Origin: Marilutibacter chinensis
Lineage (GTDB): Bacteria > Pseudomonadota > Gammaproteobacteria > Xanthomonadales > Xanthomonadaceae
Reading direction: 5' to 3'
DNA: 64,000 bases
Assembly (NCBI RefSeq): GCF_021725675.1
Contig: NZ_JAKJPO010000005.1
Span: 90,965-154,964, forward strand
In this document: positions 1 through 9,589 of the stretch, piece after piece
How positions within the stretch are numbered: position 1 is the first letter of the stretch
Layout of the letters: the number at the start of each line of letters is the position of its first letter
The notes under the pieces: generated by a model
The model's input: only the letters and a program-made list of their open reading frames with translations
What the model was told of the DNA's origin: nothing
Database searches by the model: none
Translations under genes and position numbers: made by a program

Positions 1-354
1 TCTCCGCGCCGAACGCGAGCGACGCGTCGACCGTGCTCTCCTCCGCGGAAACCTCCTCCAGGCCGATCCCGGTGATGCCGCCGAACAGCGTCGGGGTCAG
101 GTGGCGGCCGCCGGCGTCGATCACCTCGACGCCGGGCATCGCGGAACGGTTGCAGGTGTCCGCATGACCCGGGGATACCTCCCGCACCACGCCGCCGGAA
201 ACCAGCACGCAGCCGGTCTCCAGCCGCTCGCTCTCCGCCGCGTTCTGCGCGGTGCCGGTGTGGACCCGGGCGTTGCGGATCAGCAGGTCCTGGGCCGCCG
301 CGGGGGCGCAGAAGGCGAGGGCGGCCGCGGCGAGCGCGGTCAGGCTGAAGCGCT

Positions 355-358
<4 letters not shown>
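1..358 (-). CDS. Amidohydrolase family protein, 5' part only (runs off the window)
   Basis: The reading frame starts at ATG 358-356 and continues off the left edge, so about 119 N-terminal residues are visible. They open with a cleavable signal peptide (MKRFSLTALAAAALAF then APAAA), followed by QDLLIRNARVHTGT, the small beta-sandwich start typical of amidohydrolases. The catalytic metal-binding HxH motif lies outside the window. Its start codon overlaps the stop of the upstream amidohydrolase gene (ATGA), so the two are almost certainly co-transcribed and translationally coupled. Pairs of exported amidohydrolases like this are common in Xanthomonadaceae; the substrate cannot be told from the sequence. 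Confidence 0.8.
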
Positions 359-1833
<1,475 letters not shown>

Positions 1834-2000
1834 GTCGGCAATTCCCCAGTGAAGCGGTGGACAACCCAGCGACCGTAGAGGCCTGCGCCTGCGGTGCCAA
1901 CCCTGACGAAGGTCATGGGCGGGCCGGGCGTCGGACAGGGGGCGGCGAAATACGCGACAGCCCCTAAGATGGCGGGGTTCCCCGCACCGACCCATGTCCC

Positions 2001-2777
2001 ATGAAACACAAAGAAGAAATCGTCGAGAACTGGCTGCCGCGCTACACCGGGGTACCGCTGGACGCGTTCGGCGAGCACATCCTGCTGACCAACTTCGGCG
2101 GCTATCTGAACGTGTTCGCGCGCCTGACCGGCGCAGAGATCGTCGGCATCGACCGGCCGATGCCCAGCGCGACCGCCGACGGCATCACCATGATCAACTT
2201 CGGCATGGGCAGCCCCAATGCCGCCACCGTGATGGACCTGCTGTCGGCGATCTGCCCGAAGGCGGTGCTGTTCCTCGGCAAGTGCGGCGGGCTGAAGAAG
2301 AAGAACCAGCTCGGTGACCTGATCCTGCCGATCGCGGCGATCCGCGGCGAGGGCACCAGCGACGACTACCTGCCGCCGGAGGTGCCGGCATTGCCGGCGT
2401 TCGCGCTGCAGCGTGCGGTCTCGACGATGATCCGCGACCTTGAGCACGATTACTGGACCGGTACCGTCTACACCACCAACCGCCGGGTCTGGGAACACGA
2501 CGACGCGTTCAAGGAGCGGCTGCGCGCGATGCGCTGCATGGCGATCGACATGGAAACCGCGACCGTGTTCGCCGCCGGCTTCGCCAACCGTATCCCCTGC
2601 GGTGCGCTGCTGCTGGTCTCCGACCAGCCGATGATCCCGGAAGGGGTGAAGACCGAGGCCTCCGATGCCCGGGTCAGTGCCGACTACGTCGATGCCCACA
2701 TCAACGTCGGCATCGAGGCGCTGCGGCTGATCCGCCGCCACGGCAAATCGGTCCGCCACCTGCGCTTCGACGAATGA
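2001..2777 (+). CDS. amn: AMP nucleosidase, short form
   Basis: A 258-residue cytoplasmic enzyme of the nucleoside phosphorylase fold. It would hydrolyse AMP to adenine and ribose-5-phosphate. Family signatures are the glycine-rich phosphate-binding stretch VLFLGKCGGLKKKNQLGDLILP, the EGTSDDYLPPEVPALP segment, the substrate-binding CMAIDMETATVFAAGF (Met-Glu-Thr) and LLLVSDQPM with the catalytic Asp. It lacks the extra N-terminal regulatory domain of the long E. coli enzyme, as do its Xanthomonas and Bacteroidetes relatives. The stop overlaps the start of the GNAT gene by ATGA, so the two form an operon. Confidence 0.9.
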   Translation: MKHKEEIVENWLPRYTGVPLDAFGEHILLTNFGGYLNVFARLTGAEIVGIDRPMPSATADGITMINFGMGSPNAATVMDLLSAICPKAVLFLGKCGGLKKKNQLGDLILPIAAIRGEGTSDDYLPPEVPALPAFALQRAVSTMIRDLEHDYWTGTVYTTNRRVWEHDDAFKERLRAMRCMAIDMETATVFAAGFANRIPCGALLLVSDQPMIPEGVKTEASDARVSADYVDAHINVGIEALRLIRRHGKSVRHLRFDE

Positions 2778-3310
2778 GCGCGGTCCCGGTCGAGGTCCGG
2801 GTCCGCCCGGCCAGCGCAAGCGACGCAGACGCGCTCGCCCTGGTCGGCGCGGCGAGCTTCCTGGAGACCTTCGCCGGCGTGCTCGACGGCGCCGACATCC
2901 TCGCCCACTGCCGCCGCCAGCACGCTGTGCAGGTCTACGTCGACTGGCTGGAGCGCGCCGATGCCGCGCTGTGGCTGGCCGAGACAGCCCTCGGCGCCGC
3001 GCCGGTCGGCTACGCGGTGCTGACCCCGGCGGCGCTGCCGTTGCCCGATCCGCAGGACGACGACCTCGAACTGAAGCGGATCTACCTGTTGCACCGCTTC
3101 CACGGGGGCGGGCTGGGCGCGCGGCTGCTGCAGGCGGCGGTCGAGGAGGCCCGCCGGCGCGGCAGCCGGCGGCTGGCACTGGGCGTATACGCCGGCAACG
3201 TGCGGGCGCAGGCGTTCTACCGGCGCGCCGGTTTCGCCGTGGTCGGCGAGCGCCGGTTCCAGATCGGCGAGCGGCAGTACGACGACGCGGTCATGGCCCG
3301 GGATCTGTGA
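2774..3310 (+). CDS. GNAT family N-acetyltransferase
   Basis: A 178-residue single-domain GNAT protein. It begins VEVRVRPASASDADALALVGAASF. The acetyl-CoA binding motif A is visible as LKRIYLLHRFHGGGLGARLLQAAVEEAR (pattern HxxGxG), followed by ALGVYAGNVRAQAFYRRAGFAVVGERRF, the classical N..A..FY...GF ending. The start ATG 2774 overlaps the amn stop, giving translational coupling. It would transfer an acetyl group to an amine, but the acceptor cannot be inferred. Confidence 0.88.
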   Translation: MSAVPVEVRVRPASASDADALALVGAASFLETFAGVLDGADILAHCRRQHAVQVYVDWLERADAALWLAETALGAAPVGYAVLTPAALPLPDPQDDDLELKRIYLLHRFHGGGLGARLLQAAVEEARRRGSRRLALGVYAGNVRAQAFYRRAGFAVVGERRFQIGERQYDDAVMARDL

Positions 3311-3437
3311 CCGCCGGCGAGGCGGTTCGCAGTGTCTGAGACCTCCAGCGGGCACACTATCGGCACGGAAAAGTACCGACTACGGGCGCGTGCATGGGGC
3401 ACGCGGTGGCAGGATCGGCAACGAGGAGCGGGAACGG

Positions 3438-4061
3438 ATGGAAAAGCTGCTGTATCTGATCGTCGGCGCTGCGCTGACCTGGGCGTTCTACTTCGTCCAG
3501 CGACGGGTCGAGCGGCGGGGCGAGGTCGACGCGATCGAGCGTCACCAGAAGCTGCTCGCGCTGATGCGCGGCCTGGAGACGGCCGAGACCAGTCTCGAGG
3601 AGCTGCGCCGTTTCGAGCATCGGCTGCTCGGCCGTGCCGAGACCGCCGCGCGGATCGCCGACAACTACTTCAGCAAGGCCGAGGAGGTCGCACGGCATGC
3701 CCGCGAGGACGAGGCGCCGGTCAATGCGATCGACCACGAGGCGACGCTGGCCTTCCGCCGCACCGATGCCGAACTCGACTGCGTGGTCGCGCACCTGCGC
3801 CGGCAGCTCGACGGCGAGGCCCTGCATACGTTCGAACAGGCGCATGCGCGCTGGCTCGATTACCGCGAGCGCTATGCCCGCTTCATCGCCGCGTCCTATT
3901 CCGGCGGCGCGCTGCGCCCGCTGATCCACGCGGTGACGCTGGAAAGCGTGACCCTGGCCTGGATCAGCGAGTTGGAGATGCAGCTGGGCGACGAGGACGA
4001 GGACGGCGATGGCGAGGACGGCGGCGATGCGACCGAGCCGGAGGCCGAGGCTGGCGCTTGA
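3438..4061 (+). CDS. Membrane-anchored protein with LprI-like (DUF1311) domain
   Basis: A 207-residue protein starting at ATG 3438, preceded by a GGAG-like site. One N-terminal transmembrane segment (LLYLIVGAALTWAFYFV) is followed by a charged helical region (RRVERRGEVDAIERHQ and onward). Next is an LprI-like module, FEQAHARWLDYRERYARF then GGALRPLIHAVTLESVT, and an acidic tail of Asp and Glu. The LprI family includes periplasmic lysozyme inhibitors and immunity-type lipoproteins. The same order of parts, with the shared pattern GGxxRPLxxxxxLESxT, recurs in the frameshifted gene at 31278-32458, so the two are paralogues. The stop overlaps the TTG start of the next gene. Its actual job is not known. 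Confidence 0.6.
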   Translation: MEKLLYLIVGAALTWAFYFVQRRVERRGEVDAIERHQKLLALMRGLETAETSLEELRRFEHRLLGRAETAARIADNYFSKAEEVARHAREDEAPVNAIDHEATLAFRRTDAELDCVVAHLRRQLDGEALHTFEQAHARWLDYRERYARFIAASYSGGALRPLIHAVTLESVTLAWISELEMQLGDEDEDGDGEDGGDATEPEAEAGA

Positions 4062-4597
4062 ACGTCGTTGACGCATGGCCCTGGCTGGCGCTGGGGACGT
4101 TGCCGTTGGCCGCTGCGACCGGGCGGCTGGTGATCGAGCGCAGAGCGGCGTCGGAGCCGCTGTCGCCGCCATGGCAGGCGCAGGCCTGGGACGCGACCCG
4201 CGATGCGGTACTTTGCGCCGCGCTGTTCGTGCTGCTCGGCCCGCCGGTCGGGACCCTGGCGTTGTGGCTGGCGCTGTTGATCTTCGCCGAAGGGTCCGGC
4301 GTCCCGGCGCAGGAGGCATTGCAGGCCGGCCTGTTGATGCTGCCGTTCGGCTGGATCTTCGGAGGCGTGCAGGCTGCAGTCGCGGGCATGGTCGCCGGGC
4401 TGCTGCGTCCGCTCGGCGGCGGCCTGCTGGCCCATGCGCTGGTGCTGGCCGCCGCGCTTGTGGCGTCGATCTGCGTGGCGTTCGTGCTGGGCATCGCCGA
4501 TGCCCGGGGCGGAGCCGGCGTCGCGCGCGTGCTGATGCTGCCGGCGCTGGTCGCGACGCCCGTCTGCATGTGGGCGCTGCACCGCAGGCGCGGATGA
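4058..4597 (+). CDS. Small polytopic membrane protein
   Basis: A 179-residue hydrophobic protein with about four predicted transmembrane segments (for example AVLCAALFVLLGPPVGTLAL, ALQAGLLMLPFGWIFGGVQA and HALVLAAALVASICVAFVLG). No ATG is suitably placed. The TTG at 4058-4060 overlaps the upstream stop (TTGA), which is the best start and implies coupled translation with the LprI-domain protein. I do not recognise a family. The coupling suggests the two proteins act together in the inner membrane. Confidence 0.65.
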   Translation: MNVVDAWPWLALGTLPLAAATGRLVIERRAASEPLSPPWQAQAWDATRDAVLCAALFVLLGPPVGTLALWLALLIFAEGSGVPAQEALQAGLLMLPFGWIFGGVQAAVAGMVAGLLRPLGGGLLAHALVLAAALVASICVAFVLGIADARGGAGVARVLMLPALVATPVCMWALHRRRG

Positions 4598-4696
4598 GCC
4601 GCTCCGCGATGCGGACCGCGAAATCGCCGCGGTCTACCGGGATCGGCCGGCAGGCCCTATGGTAGGGCGCCCACGCAAGCAACGAGGTGTATTGCC

Positions 4697-5239
4697 GTGA
4701 ACGTGACCGCAAGGGAAGTCGTCGATTTCTGGCGCGATGCCGGGCCGGAACGCTGGTTCGCCAAGGACGAGACCTTCGACGACATGTGCGAGATGGCGTT
4801 CGAGGATGCAATGGACGATGCCGCCGCCGGCAAGGGCGAGGCCTGGATGGGCTCGGCCGAGGGCGCGCTCGCGCTGGTGCTGCTGCTCGACCAGATGCCG
4901 CGCAACATCCATCGCGGCACCGCCAGGGCGTTCGCCTACGACGAGATGGCGCGCCGCTACGCCGCCGAGGCGGTCGATCGCGGCTACGACGCCGAGGTCG
5001 ATCCGGCGCTGCGGGTGTTCTTCTACCTGCCGTTCGAGCATTCCGAGGACCTGGCCGACCAGGAGCGTTCGGTCGAGCTGCACCGCAACCTGGACGGCGA
5101 GGACGTCGAGAAGTGGGCGGTGCTGCACAAGGAGATCATCGAACGCTTCGGCCGTTTCCCGCACCGCAACGCCGTGCTCGGCCGCGAGACCACCGCCGAA
5201 GAGCAGGCCTGGCTCGACGCCGGCGGATTCAGGGGCTGA
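4697..5239 (+). CDS. DUF924 family protein
   Basis: A 180-residue protein with GTG start 4697, preceded by an AACGAGG site. It carries the family hallmarks VVDFWRDAGPERWFAKDETFDDMC at the N-terminus, ALALVLLLDQMPRNIHRGTARAFAYD in the centre, FYLPFEHSEDLADQERSV, and the C-terminal RFGRFPHRNAVLGRETTAEEQAWL. DUF924 proteins are all-helical and TPR-like, conserved in proteobacteria, and have no agreed function. It is probably cytoplasmic. Length matches the family. Confidence 0.85.
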   Translation: MNVTAREVVDFWRDAGPERWFAKDETFDDMCEMAFEDAMDDAAAGKGEAWMGSAEGALALVLLLDQMPRNIHRGTARAFAYDEMARRYAAEAVDRGYDAEVDPALRVFFYLPFEHSEDLADQERSVELHRNLDGEDVEKWAVLHKEIIERFGRFPHRNAVLGRETTAEEQAWLDAGGFRG

Positions 5240-5260
5240 TTCCGCGGACCGCTTCCAGCC

Positions 5261-6100
5261 TCAGCGGCCGGTCGCACGCCCCTGCAGCGATTTCAGCCAC
5301 GCCCTCGGCGCGACTCCGCAGTGCTGGCTGAACGCGCGCGACAGCGCGGTCGCGCTGCCGTAGCCGACCGCCTCGGCGGCCAGCCCGAGGGGGCGGCCAC
5401 GACGCAGCAGGTCCTGCGCCAGTGCGATCCGGTAGCCGGCGAGGTAGGCCGCGGGCGTCTGGCCGACGGTACGTGCGAACGCCTCGGCAAAGCGGCTGCG
5501 CGACATCCCGGCGCACGCGGCCAGGGCTGGCAGCGTCCAAGCTCTCTGCGGCGACTCGTGCATCGCGGTCAACGCCCGCGCCAGTTGGGGATCGGCCAGA
5601 CCCGCCAGCGGACCCTCATCGAGCCGGCCCTGGTCCATCAGCCGGCGCAGCACCATCACCAGCACCACCTCGAACAGGCGGTCGACCACGTGGCGGTGCC
5701 CGCACAGGCCGCCGAACGCCTCCTCGAACAGCAGCTCCGGCACCCCGGCGCCTCCGGCCAGCTCATCCAGCGGCATCACCACCACCGGCGGCAGCGCGCG
5801 GGTGACCGGATTGTCCGGCGTCGCGCCGAGGCGGACGTTGGCGCAGGCCATGTCGGCGCCGTGTTGCGGATCGGTGACCAGGCGATGCGCACGTGGCCGC
5901 GGATACAGCAGCAGGCTCGGCACCTCGATCAGGTCGCGGGCGTCGCCGCCGTGCCAGACCTCGACCGGCCCGCGGCGGATCAGGTGCAACTGGCCGGCGT
6001 CCGCATGCTCGGGGAAATCGTTGATCCCGCACAGCGGGCCGGAGTGGAACATGCCGGCGCTGACACTGAAGCGCTGGAGCAGGGCGTGCAGTCGGTCCAT
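5261..6100 (-). CDS. AraC family transcriptional regulator (cupin sensor)
   Basis: A 279-residue regulator. The first 165 residues form a cupin-type sensor of the AraC-binding kind (SGPLCGINDFPEHADAGQLHLIRRGPVEVWH and LLLYPRPRAHRLV). The C-terminus has the double helix-turn-helix (WTLPALAACAGMSRSRFAEAFARTVGQTPAAYLAGYRI, then GLAAEAVGYGSATALSRAFSQHCGVAPRAWL). It is divergently transcribed from the AhpD-like gene at 6239, with 138 bases between starts. That arrangement usually means it controls the neighbour in response to a small molecule. Confidence 0.88.
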   Translation of the reverse strand: MDRLHALLQRFSVSAGMFHSGPLCGINDFPEHADAGQLHLIRRGPVEVWHGGDARDLIEVPSLLLYPRPRAHRLVTDPQHGADMACANVRLGATPDNPVTRALPPVVVMPLDELAGGAGVPELLFEEAFGGLCGHRHVVDRLFEVVLVMVLRRLMDQGRLDEGPLAGLADPQLARALTAMHESPQRAWTLPALAACAGMSRSRFAEAFARTVGQTPAAYLAGYRIALAQDLLRRGRPLGLAAEAVGYGSATALSRAFSQHCGVAPRAWLKSLQGRATGR

Positions 6101-6238
6101 GGAGGGGCTTGAGATCCGGAGGCGAGTTCTGGACGATTTGTTTGATATTTCGGACTATACGTGACTTCAGGTCTCGTGATCTGCGCGACATTGGCGTGGC
6201 GCCGCTTCCGGCGTCCACCCCCTTCAAGGAGAAACCCC

Positions 6239-6784
6239 ATGTCCCGCATTCCGATGACCACCGTCGACACCGCGCCCGCCGCCAGCCGCCCTCAGCTTGA
6301 CGCGATCAAGGGCGCCTTCGGCGTCGTTCCGAACATGTTCCGCACTGTCGCGCAGTCGCCGGCGGCGTTGGCGGCGCTGTGGGGCAGCTTCGGTGCGCTG
6401 GGCTCCGGCCGCCTGCCGGCGAAGCTCGGCGAGCAGATCGCGGTGGCGGTCGCCAATCGCAACGCGTGCGGCTATTGCCTGGCCGCGCACACCGCGCTGG
6501 GTCGCAAGGCCGGCGCCAGTGCCGAGGAAATGGCCCGGGCCCAGTCCGGCCACAGCGACGACCCGGCGACCGCGGCGGCACTGGCGTTCGCGCTGAAGGT
6601 GGTCGAGCGCCGCGCCCGGCTCGACGACGCCGACGTGCAGGCCCTGCGCGACGCCGGCTTCGACGACGAGGCGATCGTCGAGATCCTCGCCCATGTCGCG
6701 CTGAACCTGTTCACCAACTACGTCAACATCGCATTCGACGTGCCGCTGGACTTCCCGCAGGTCGCGTTGCGCCGCGCCGCCTGA
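6239..6784 (+). CDS. Carboxymuconolactone decarboxylase / AhpD-like protein
   Basis: A 181-residue protein starting at ATG 6239 with a strong AAGGAG site 9 bases upstream. The redox motif NACGYCLAAHTALGRKAGAS (CxxC plus downstream His) is that of the AhpD/CMD family. Those proteins act as peroxidase adaptors or react with small electrophiles. The helix before it (LPAKLGEQIAVAVANR) holds the family Glu, and the tail (ALNLFTNYVNIAFDVPLDFP) is typical of the uncharacterised CMD branch with that ending. It is divergent from and probably controlled by the AraC regulator at 5261-6100. A hairpin follows the gene. Confidence 0.85.
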   Translation: MSRIPMTTVDTAPAASRPQLDAIKGAFGVVPNMFRTVAQSPAALAALWGSFGALGSGRLPAKLGEQIAVAVANRNACGYCLAAHTALGRKAGASAEEMARAQSGHSDDPATAAALAFALKVVERRARLDDADVQALRDAGFDDEAIVEILAHVALNLFTNYVNIAFDVPLDFPQVALRRAA

Positions 6785-6793
6785 GGCCGCGAT

Positions 6794-6833
6794 GCAGACG
6801 GCCCGCGCCCCAGCCGGGACGCGGGCCGTCTGC
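6794..6833 (+). terminator. Strong hairpin after the AhpD-like gene
   Basis: A perfect 14-base inverted repeat, GCAGACGGCCCGCG and its complement, with a 12-base loop, begins 10 bases after the stop codon. The T-run is weak (TTGTGAG), so it may act as a transcript end or stability hairpin, not as a textbook intrinsic terminator. Confidence 0.6.
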
Positions 6834-6956
6834 TTGTGAGGCCGATATCCAATCGATATGCAGATGATCAGTTGAAAGCGCTCGCTGCTCCAAGCGTTCC
6901 GCTGTGACGAGAGCGGCAATTGAGATGCCACTTGATCAAGTGATATCCGGACTCAA

Positions 6957-7274
6957 TCAGGGTCCTTCTACGGCAGCCGCCTGTCCAGGTGTCGCTCCAT
7001 GCTTCTCAGCAAGCGCTGTGGCGGCGTCTCGAACTTTACGGATAGCTGCCTTGTCGCCTCTGAGTGGGAGCTTCCAGTCATTGAATGCCCCGCTCGCGAA
7101 CGGGACATGTAAACAGCCATTCGCGACATGCGTCGTGTGCTTGTCGGTCGCCAGTGAACGACCTCGGCCGGTCTTTGCCCGTCTGATAGAGGGTGGCAAT
7201 GTCGTTTCCGGAGCCGGTGATAGTCCGAGGACGCGTCGGAGAACGTCATCCTCAGTCTCCCCAGACTTCCCCAA
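6957..7274 (-). CDS. Hypothetical small protein, start uncertain
   Basis: An open frame of 105 codons from TTG 7274. The coding-like part upstream (reading VWDEIVKL) stays open but has no ATG or GTG. The start GKSGETEDDVLRRVLGLSP resembles a short helical DNA-binding or ribbon-helix-helix start (gene-regulator style), and the C-terminal half (HVPFASGAFNDWKLPLRGDKAAIRKVRDAATALAEKHGATPGQAAA) looks like a folded domain. The stretch is poorer in GC than its surroundings. The missing standard start suggests a decayed gene or fragment of a transferred regulator. I do not recognise a family with confidence. Confidence 0.4.
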   Translation of the reverse strand: MGKSGETEDDVLRRVLGLSPAPETTLPPSIRRAKTGRGRSLATDKHTTHVANGCLHVPFASGAFNDWKLPLRGDKAAIRKVRDAATALAEKHGATPGQAAAVEGP

Positions 7275-7360
7275 CTTGACGATCTCGTCCCATACAGGCT
7301 GGGAACTAGAAGTAAAAGGTGCGCAACCAGATGGAGTGATTCGGTCGGCGTGAAGACAAC

Positions 7361-7388
7361 AAAAAAGCGTCGAGTTGCCTCGACGCTT
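7361..7388 (-). terminator. Intrinsic terminator of the Grx4 fusion gene
   Basis: Reading the minus strand, AAGCGTCGAG, a 4-base loop and the exact complement are followed by six Ts. It lies 26 bases after the stop at 7414 and is a textbook rho-independent terminator. Confidence 0.9.
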
Positions 7389-7413
7389 GTGGTCCGGAAT
7401 GAGGGGTAAGTGC

Positions 7414-8343
7414 TCAGTAGCGCGCGATCGAGCTGTCGAGATCGGCCCAGGCGTCGATGCCGCCTTCGACGTTGTAGAGCTCGCGGAAGCCGAGGCCGCG
7501 GAAGTGCTCGGCCGCCTGCGCGCTGCGCCCGCCGTGGTGGCACAGGAAGGCGATCGGCGTGCCCTTGTCGAGCGTCTCCAGCCGCTGCATGCCGCCCTCG
7601 TCGAGGGTCGAGAACGGAAGGCTGACCGAGGCCAGTTCGCGTTCGGCAGCCGGACGCACGTCGACCAGGGTCAGGGTGCCGGCGGCGACCCGTTCGGCGG
7701 CGTCGGCCGGTGTGATCGCCTGGACCTTCGGCGGCGCGTTCGGGTTGTCGATCACCAGTCCGCGGCCGCGTTCGTCGTCGACCCAGTCGATCGACAGGCC
7801 GTCGGCGCGACGCACGCCGGCCAGGTCGAACTGCAGGCGCAGGCCGTCGATCTCGACCGCGATCGCGTTGGCGTCGGCCGGCGCCAGTTGCAGGCGGGTC
7901 TGGAAACGCGGGTCGACCTCGACCTGCACCGCGTAGCCTTCGCCGGCGTTGGCGGCGGCCTCGCGCAGCATCTGCCGCGCGGCCGTGGTCACGCTGACCT
8001 TCGGCGGGGAGCGGTCCGGGGCCGGCAGTCCGAGCACGCCGTGCAGCTCGCCGGAATTCAGCATCTGCTCGACGATGTCGCTGCCACCGACCAGCTCACC
8101 GTCGATGTACAGCTGCGGGATCGTCGGCCACTGGCCGTATTCCTTGATGCCCTCGCGGATTTCCGGGTCGGACAGCACGTCGATATGGGCGTAGCCATCC
8201 GGCAGCAGCGCGTTCAGCGCACCGGCGGCCTTGGCCGAGAAGCCGCATTGCGGCGCATCTGGCGCGCCTTTCATGAACAGGACGACCCTGTTCGATTGCA
8301 GCAGGGACTCGATGCGCGAGCGCACGGCGGGGGCGAGGGACAT
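7414..8343 (-). CDS. grxD: Monothiol glutaredoxin Grx4-type fused to HesB-like and rhodanese domains
   Basis: A 309-residue protein. I start at ATG 8343 (MSLAPAVRSRIESLL), the normal Grx4 start. Residues 1-108 are a monothiol glutaredoxin with active site CGFS (Cys33) and the WPTIPQLYIDGELVGGSDI glutathione/[2Fe-2S] site. Residues 115-205 resemble the HesB/IscA fold (VSVTTAARQMLREAAANAGEGYAVQVEVDP) but have no cysteine, so they cannot bind a cluster in the usual way. Residues 210-309 are a rhodanese domain with CHHGGRS (Cys268). This three-part layout is characteristic of Xanthomonadales Grx4 proteins. The likely role is Fe-S cluster delivery combined with sulfane-sulfur transfer. Confidence 0.88.
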   Translation of the reverse strand: MSLAPAVRSRIESLLQSNRVVLFMKGAPDAPQCGFSAKAAGALNALLPDGYAHIDVLSDPEIREGIKEYGQWPTIPQLYIDGELVGGSDIVEQMLNSGELHGVLGLPAPDRSPPKVSVTTAARQMLREAAANAGEGYAVQVEVDPRFQTRLQLAPADANAIAVEIDGLRLQFDLAGVRRADGLSIDWVDDERGRGLVIDNPNAPPKVQAITPADAAERVAAGTLTLVDVRPAAERELASVSLPFSTLDEGGMQRLETLDKGTPIAFLCHHGGRSAQAAEHFRGLGFRELYNVEGGIDAWADLDSSIARY

Positions 8344-8377
8344 GTCGGGATACCGTGGGGCGTGGGAGCCCACCATT

Positions 8378-9475
8378 TTACCCTTCGTCGCCGTGGGCCG
8401 CCGGTGCGGCGGCCGACGCGCCCGCCCGCACGTCGCTCACCCGGGTCGGAAGCGTCCACGCCCCGCCCGGAAAGCCGCGGCACAGCCCCGAGGTCTGCTC
8501 GTGGCTGACGACGAACGCGACGCCGTCCCAGGTCCAGCCTCGCGAGCTCCAGCAGTCGCCGAGGCCGCGTCCCTTGTGCGACGCGTCGATCCGGCCACCC
8601 CCGTAGCCGCTGCCGTTGGTGGTCACCAGCACCGGCCGGTAGGGGGCGTCCGCATCGATCACCCAGTAGGCGCTGCCGGCGTTGTACGCGGCGAGCCAGC
8701 AGGGCAACGATGCGAGGCGCTTGCCATGCGACAGCCCGGTAACGGCGAGACGCTCCGCATCCTCGTCCGCCTCCGCATCGGGTCCGGAGGAGAGATCAGG
8801 ACAGGCGTCGGGCTCCAGTTGCGCCTTCAGCTCGCGGACCAGGGCGGCCCGTTCGCCGGGCGGCAACACGATGTCGGTGTCGTCGGTCGCCGGCGCGCGG
8901 ACCACCGGCAGCGGACGCGACGGCGGCACCGCGGACTCGTCGCGCGTTCCCGGGCGCAGCAGCGCGCCACGGGTGCCGACCCGGCCCTGCGCCTCGTCCA
9001 TCTTCAACAGCACGGCGGCGGCGCCACGATCGGAAAGCACATGGACCTTTCCATCCGCAGACGTCCATTCGATCCGGCTATCGCGCGCGAGCGCCTCCAG
9101 CAGGGCCGCGGTCTGCGCCGGAGAAAGCGTGCCGGACACGAGGTCGCCATTGCCGGCGGCGACCGTGCCGAGGTCGCGGCCGTCGATCCGCAGCGACAGC
9201 GGAAATGCTGGCCCGGCGGATGGCTCGGATGCGTCCCAGGCTTCGCCGATCTGGACCACGGCATTCACCGGTTGCCCTGGCCCCGCATGGCGCGTGAGCA
9301 GGACCGAGACGGGCAGCGTCGCGGCTTCGGACTGGTAGCCGGCCGCGCGGCAGGTGCCGGTGTTGTCGCAGGCCAGCAGCCAGTCGTGATGTTCGAAATC
9401 GATGCCCGGGTCGGCCGCCGCCACCGGCGCCATCAGGGCGAGTGCGAGTACGATCCAGCGGGGCATTCCCTGCAT
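8378..9475 (-). CDS. DUF1176 domain-containing exported protein
   Basis: A 365-residue protein with an N-terminal signal peptide (WIVLALALMAPVAAA). It then shows GIDFEHHDWLLACDNTGTCRAAGYQ and, near the end, WVIDADAPYRPVLVTTNGSGYGGGRIDASHKGRGLGDCWSSRGWTWDG, the paired-cysteine pattern of DUF1176. Starts at 9475 (MQGMPRW) and 9466 (MPRWIV) are both possible. It is predicted periplasmic, with disulfides likely between its paired cysteines. Function is unknown. It is separated from the Grx4 gene by 34 bases and may share its transcript. Confidence 0.8.
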   Translation of the reverse strand: MQGMPRWIVLALALMAPVAAADPGIDFEHHDWLLACDNTGTCRAAGYQSEAATLPVSVLLTRHAGPGQPVNAVVQIGEAWDASEPSAGPAFPLSLRIDGRDLGTVAAGNGDLVSGTLSPAQTAALLEALARDSRIEWTSADGKVHVLSDRGAAAVLLKMDEAQGRVGTRGALLRPGTRDESAVPPSRPLPVVRAPATDDTDIVLPPGERAALVRELKAQLEPDACPDLSSGPDAEADEDAERLAVTGLSHGKRLASLPCWLAAYNAGSAYWVIDADAPYRPVLVTTNGSGYGGGRIDASHKGRGLGDCWSSRGWTWDGVAFVVSHEQTSGLCRGFPGGAWTLPTRVSDVRAGASAAAPAAHGDEG

Positions 9476-9589
9476 GGCCTGCGTTCACCGTCCGCGGAAG
9501 ATCCGGCGATTCTACCGGCTGCGACCTGGCGGTCAGGGTCGTCGGTAAGGCCGGCATCCGCTTGCGCTCGGCATGGCATGATCGGGCGC

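Noticed and set aside
4634..5164. Long open frame on the minus strand opposite the DUF924 gene
   Set aside because: It mirrors the codon structure of the plus-strand gene, which has clear family motifs; open antisense frames are expected in DNA of about 70 percent GC.
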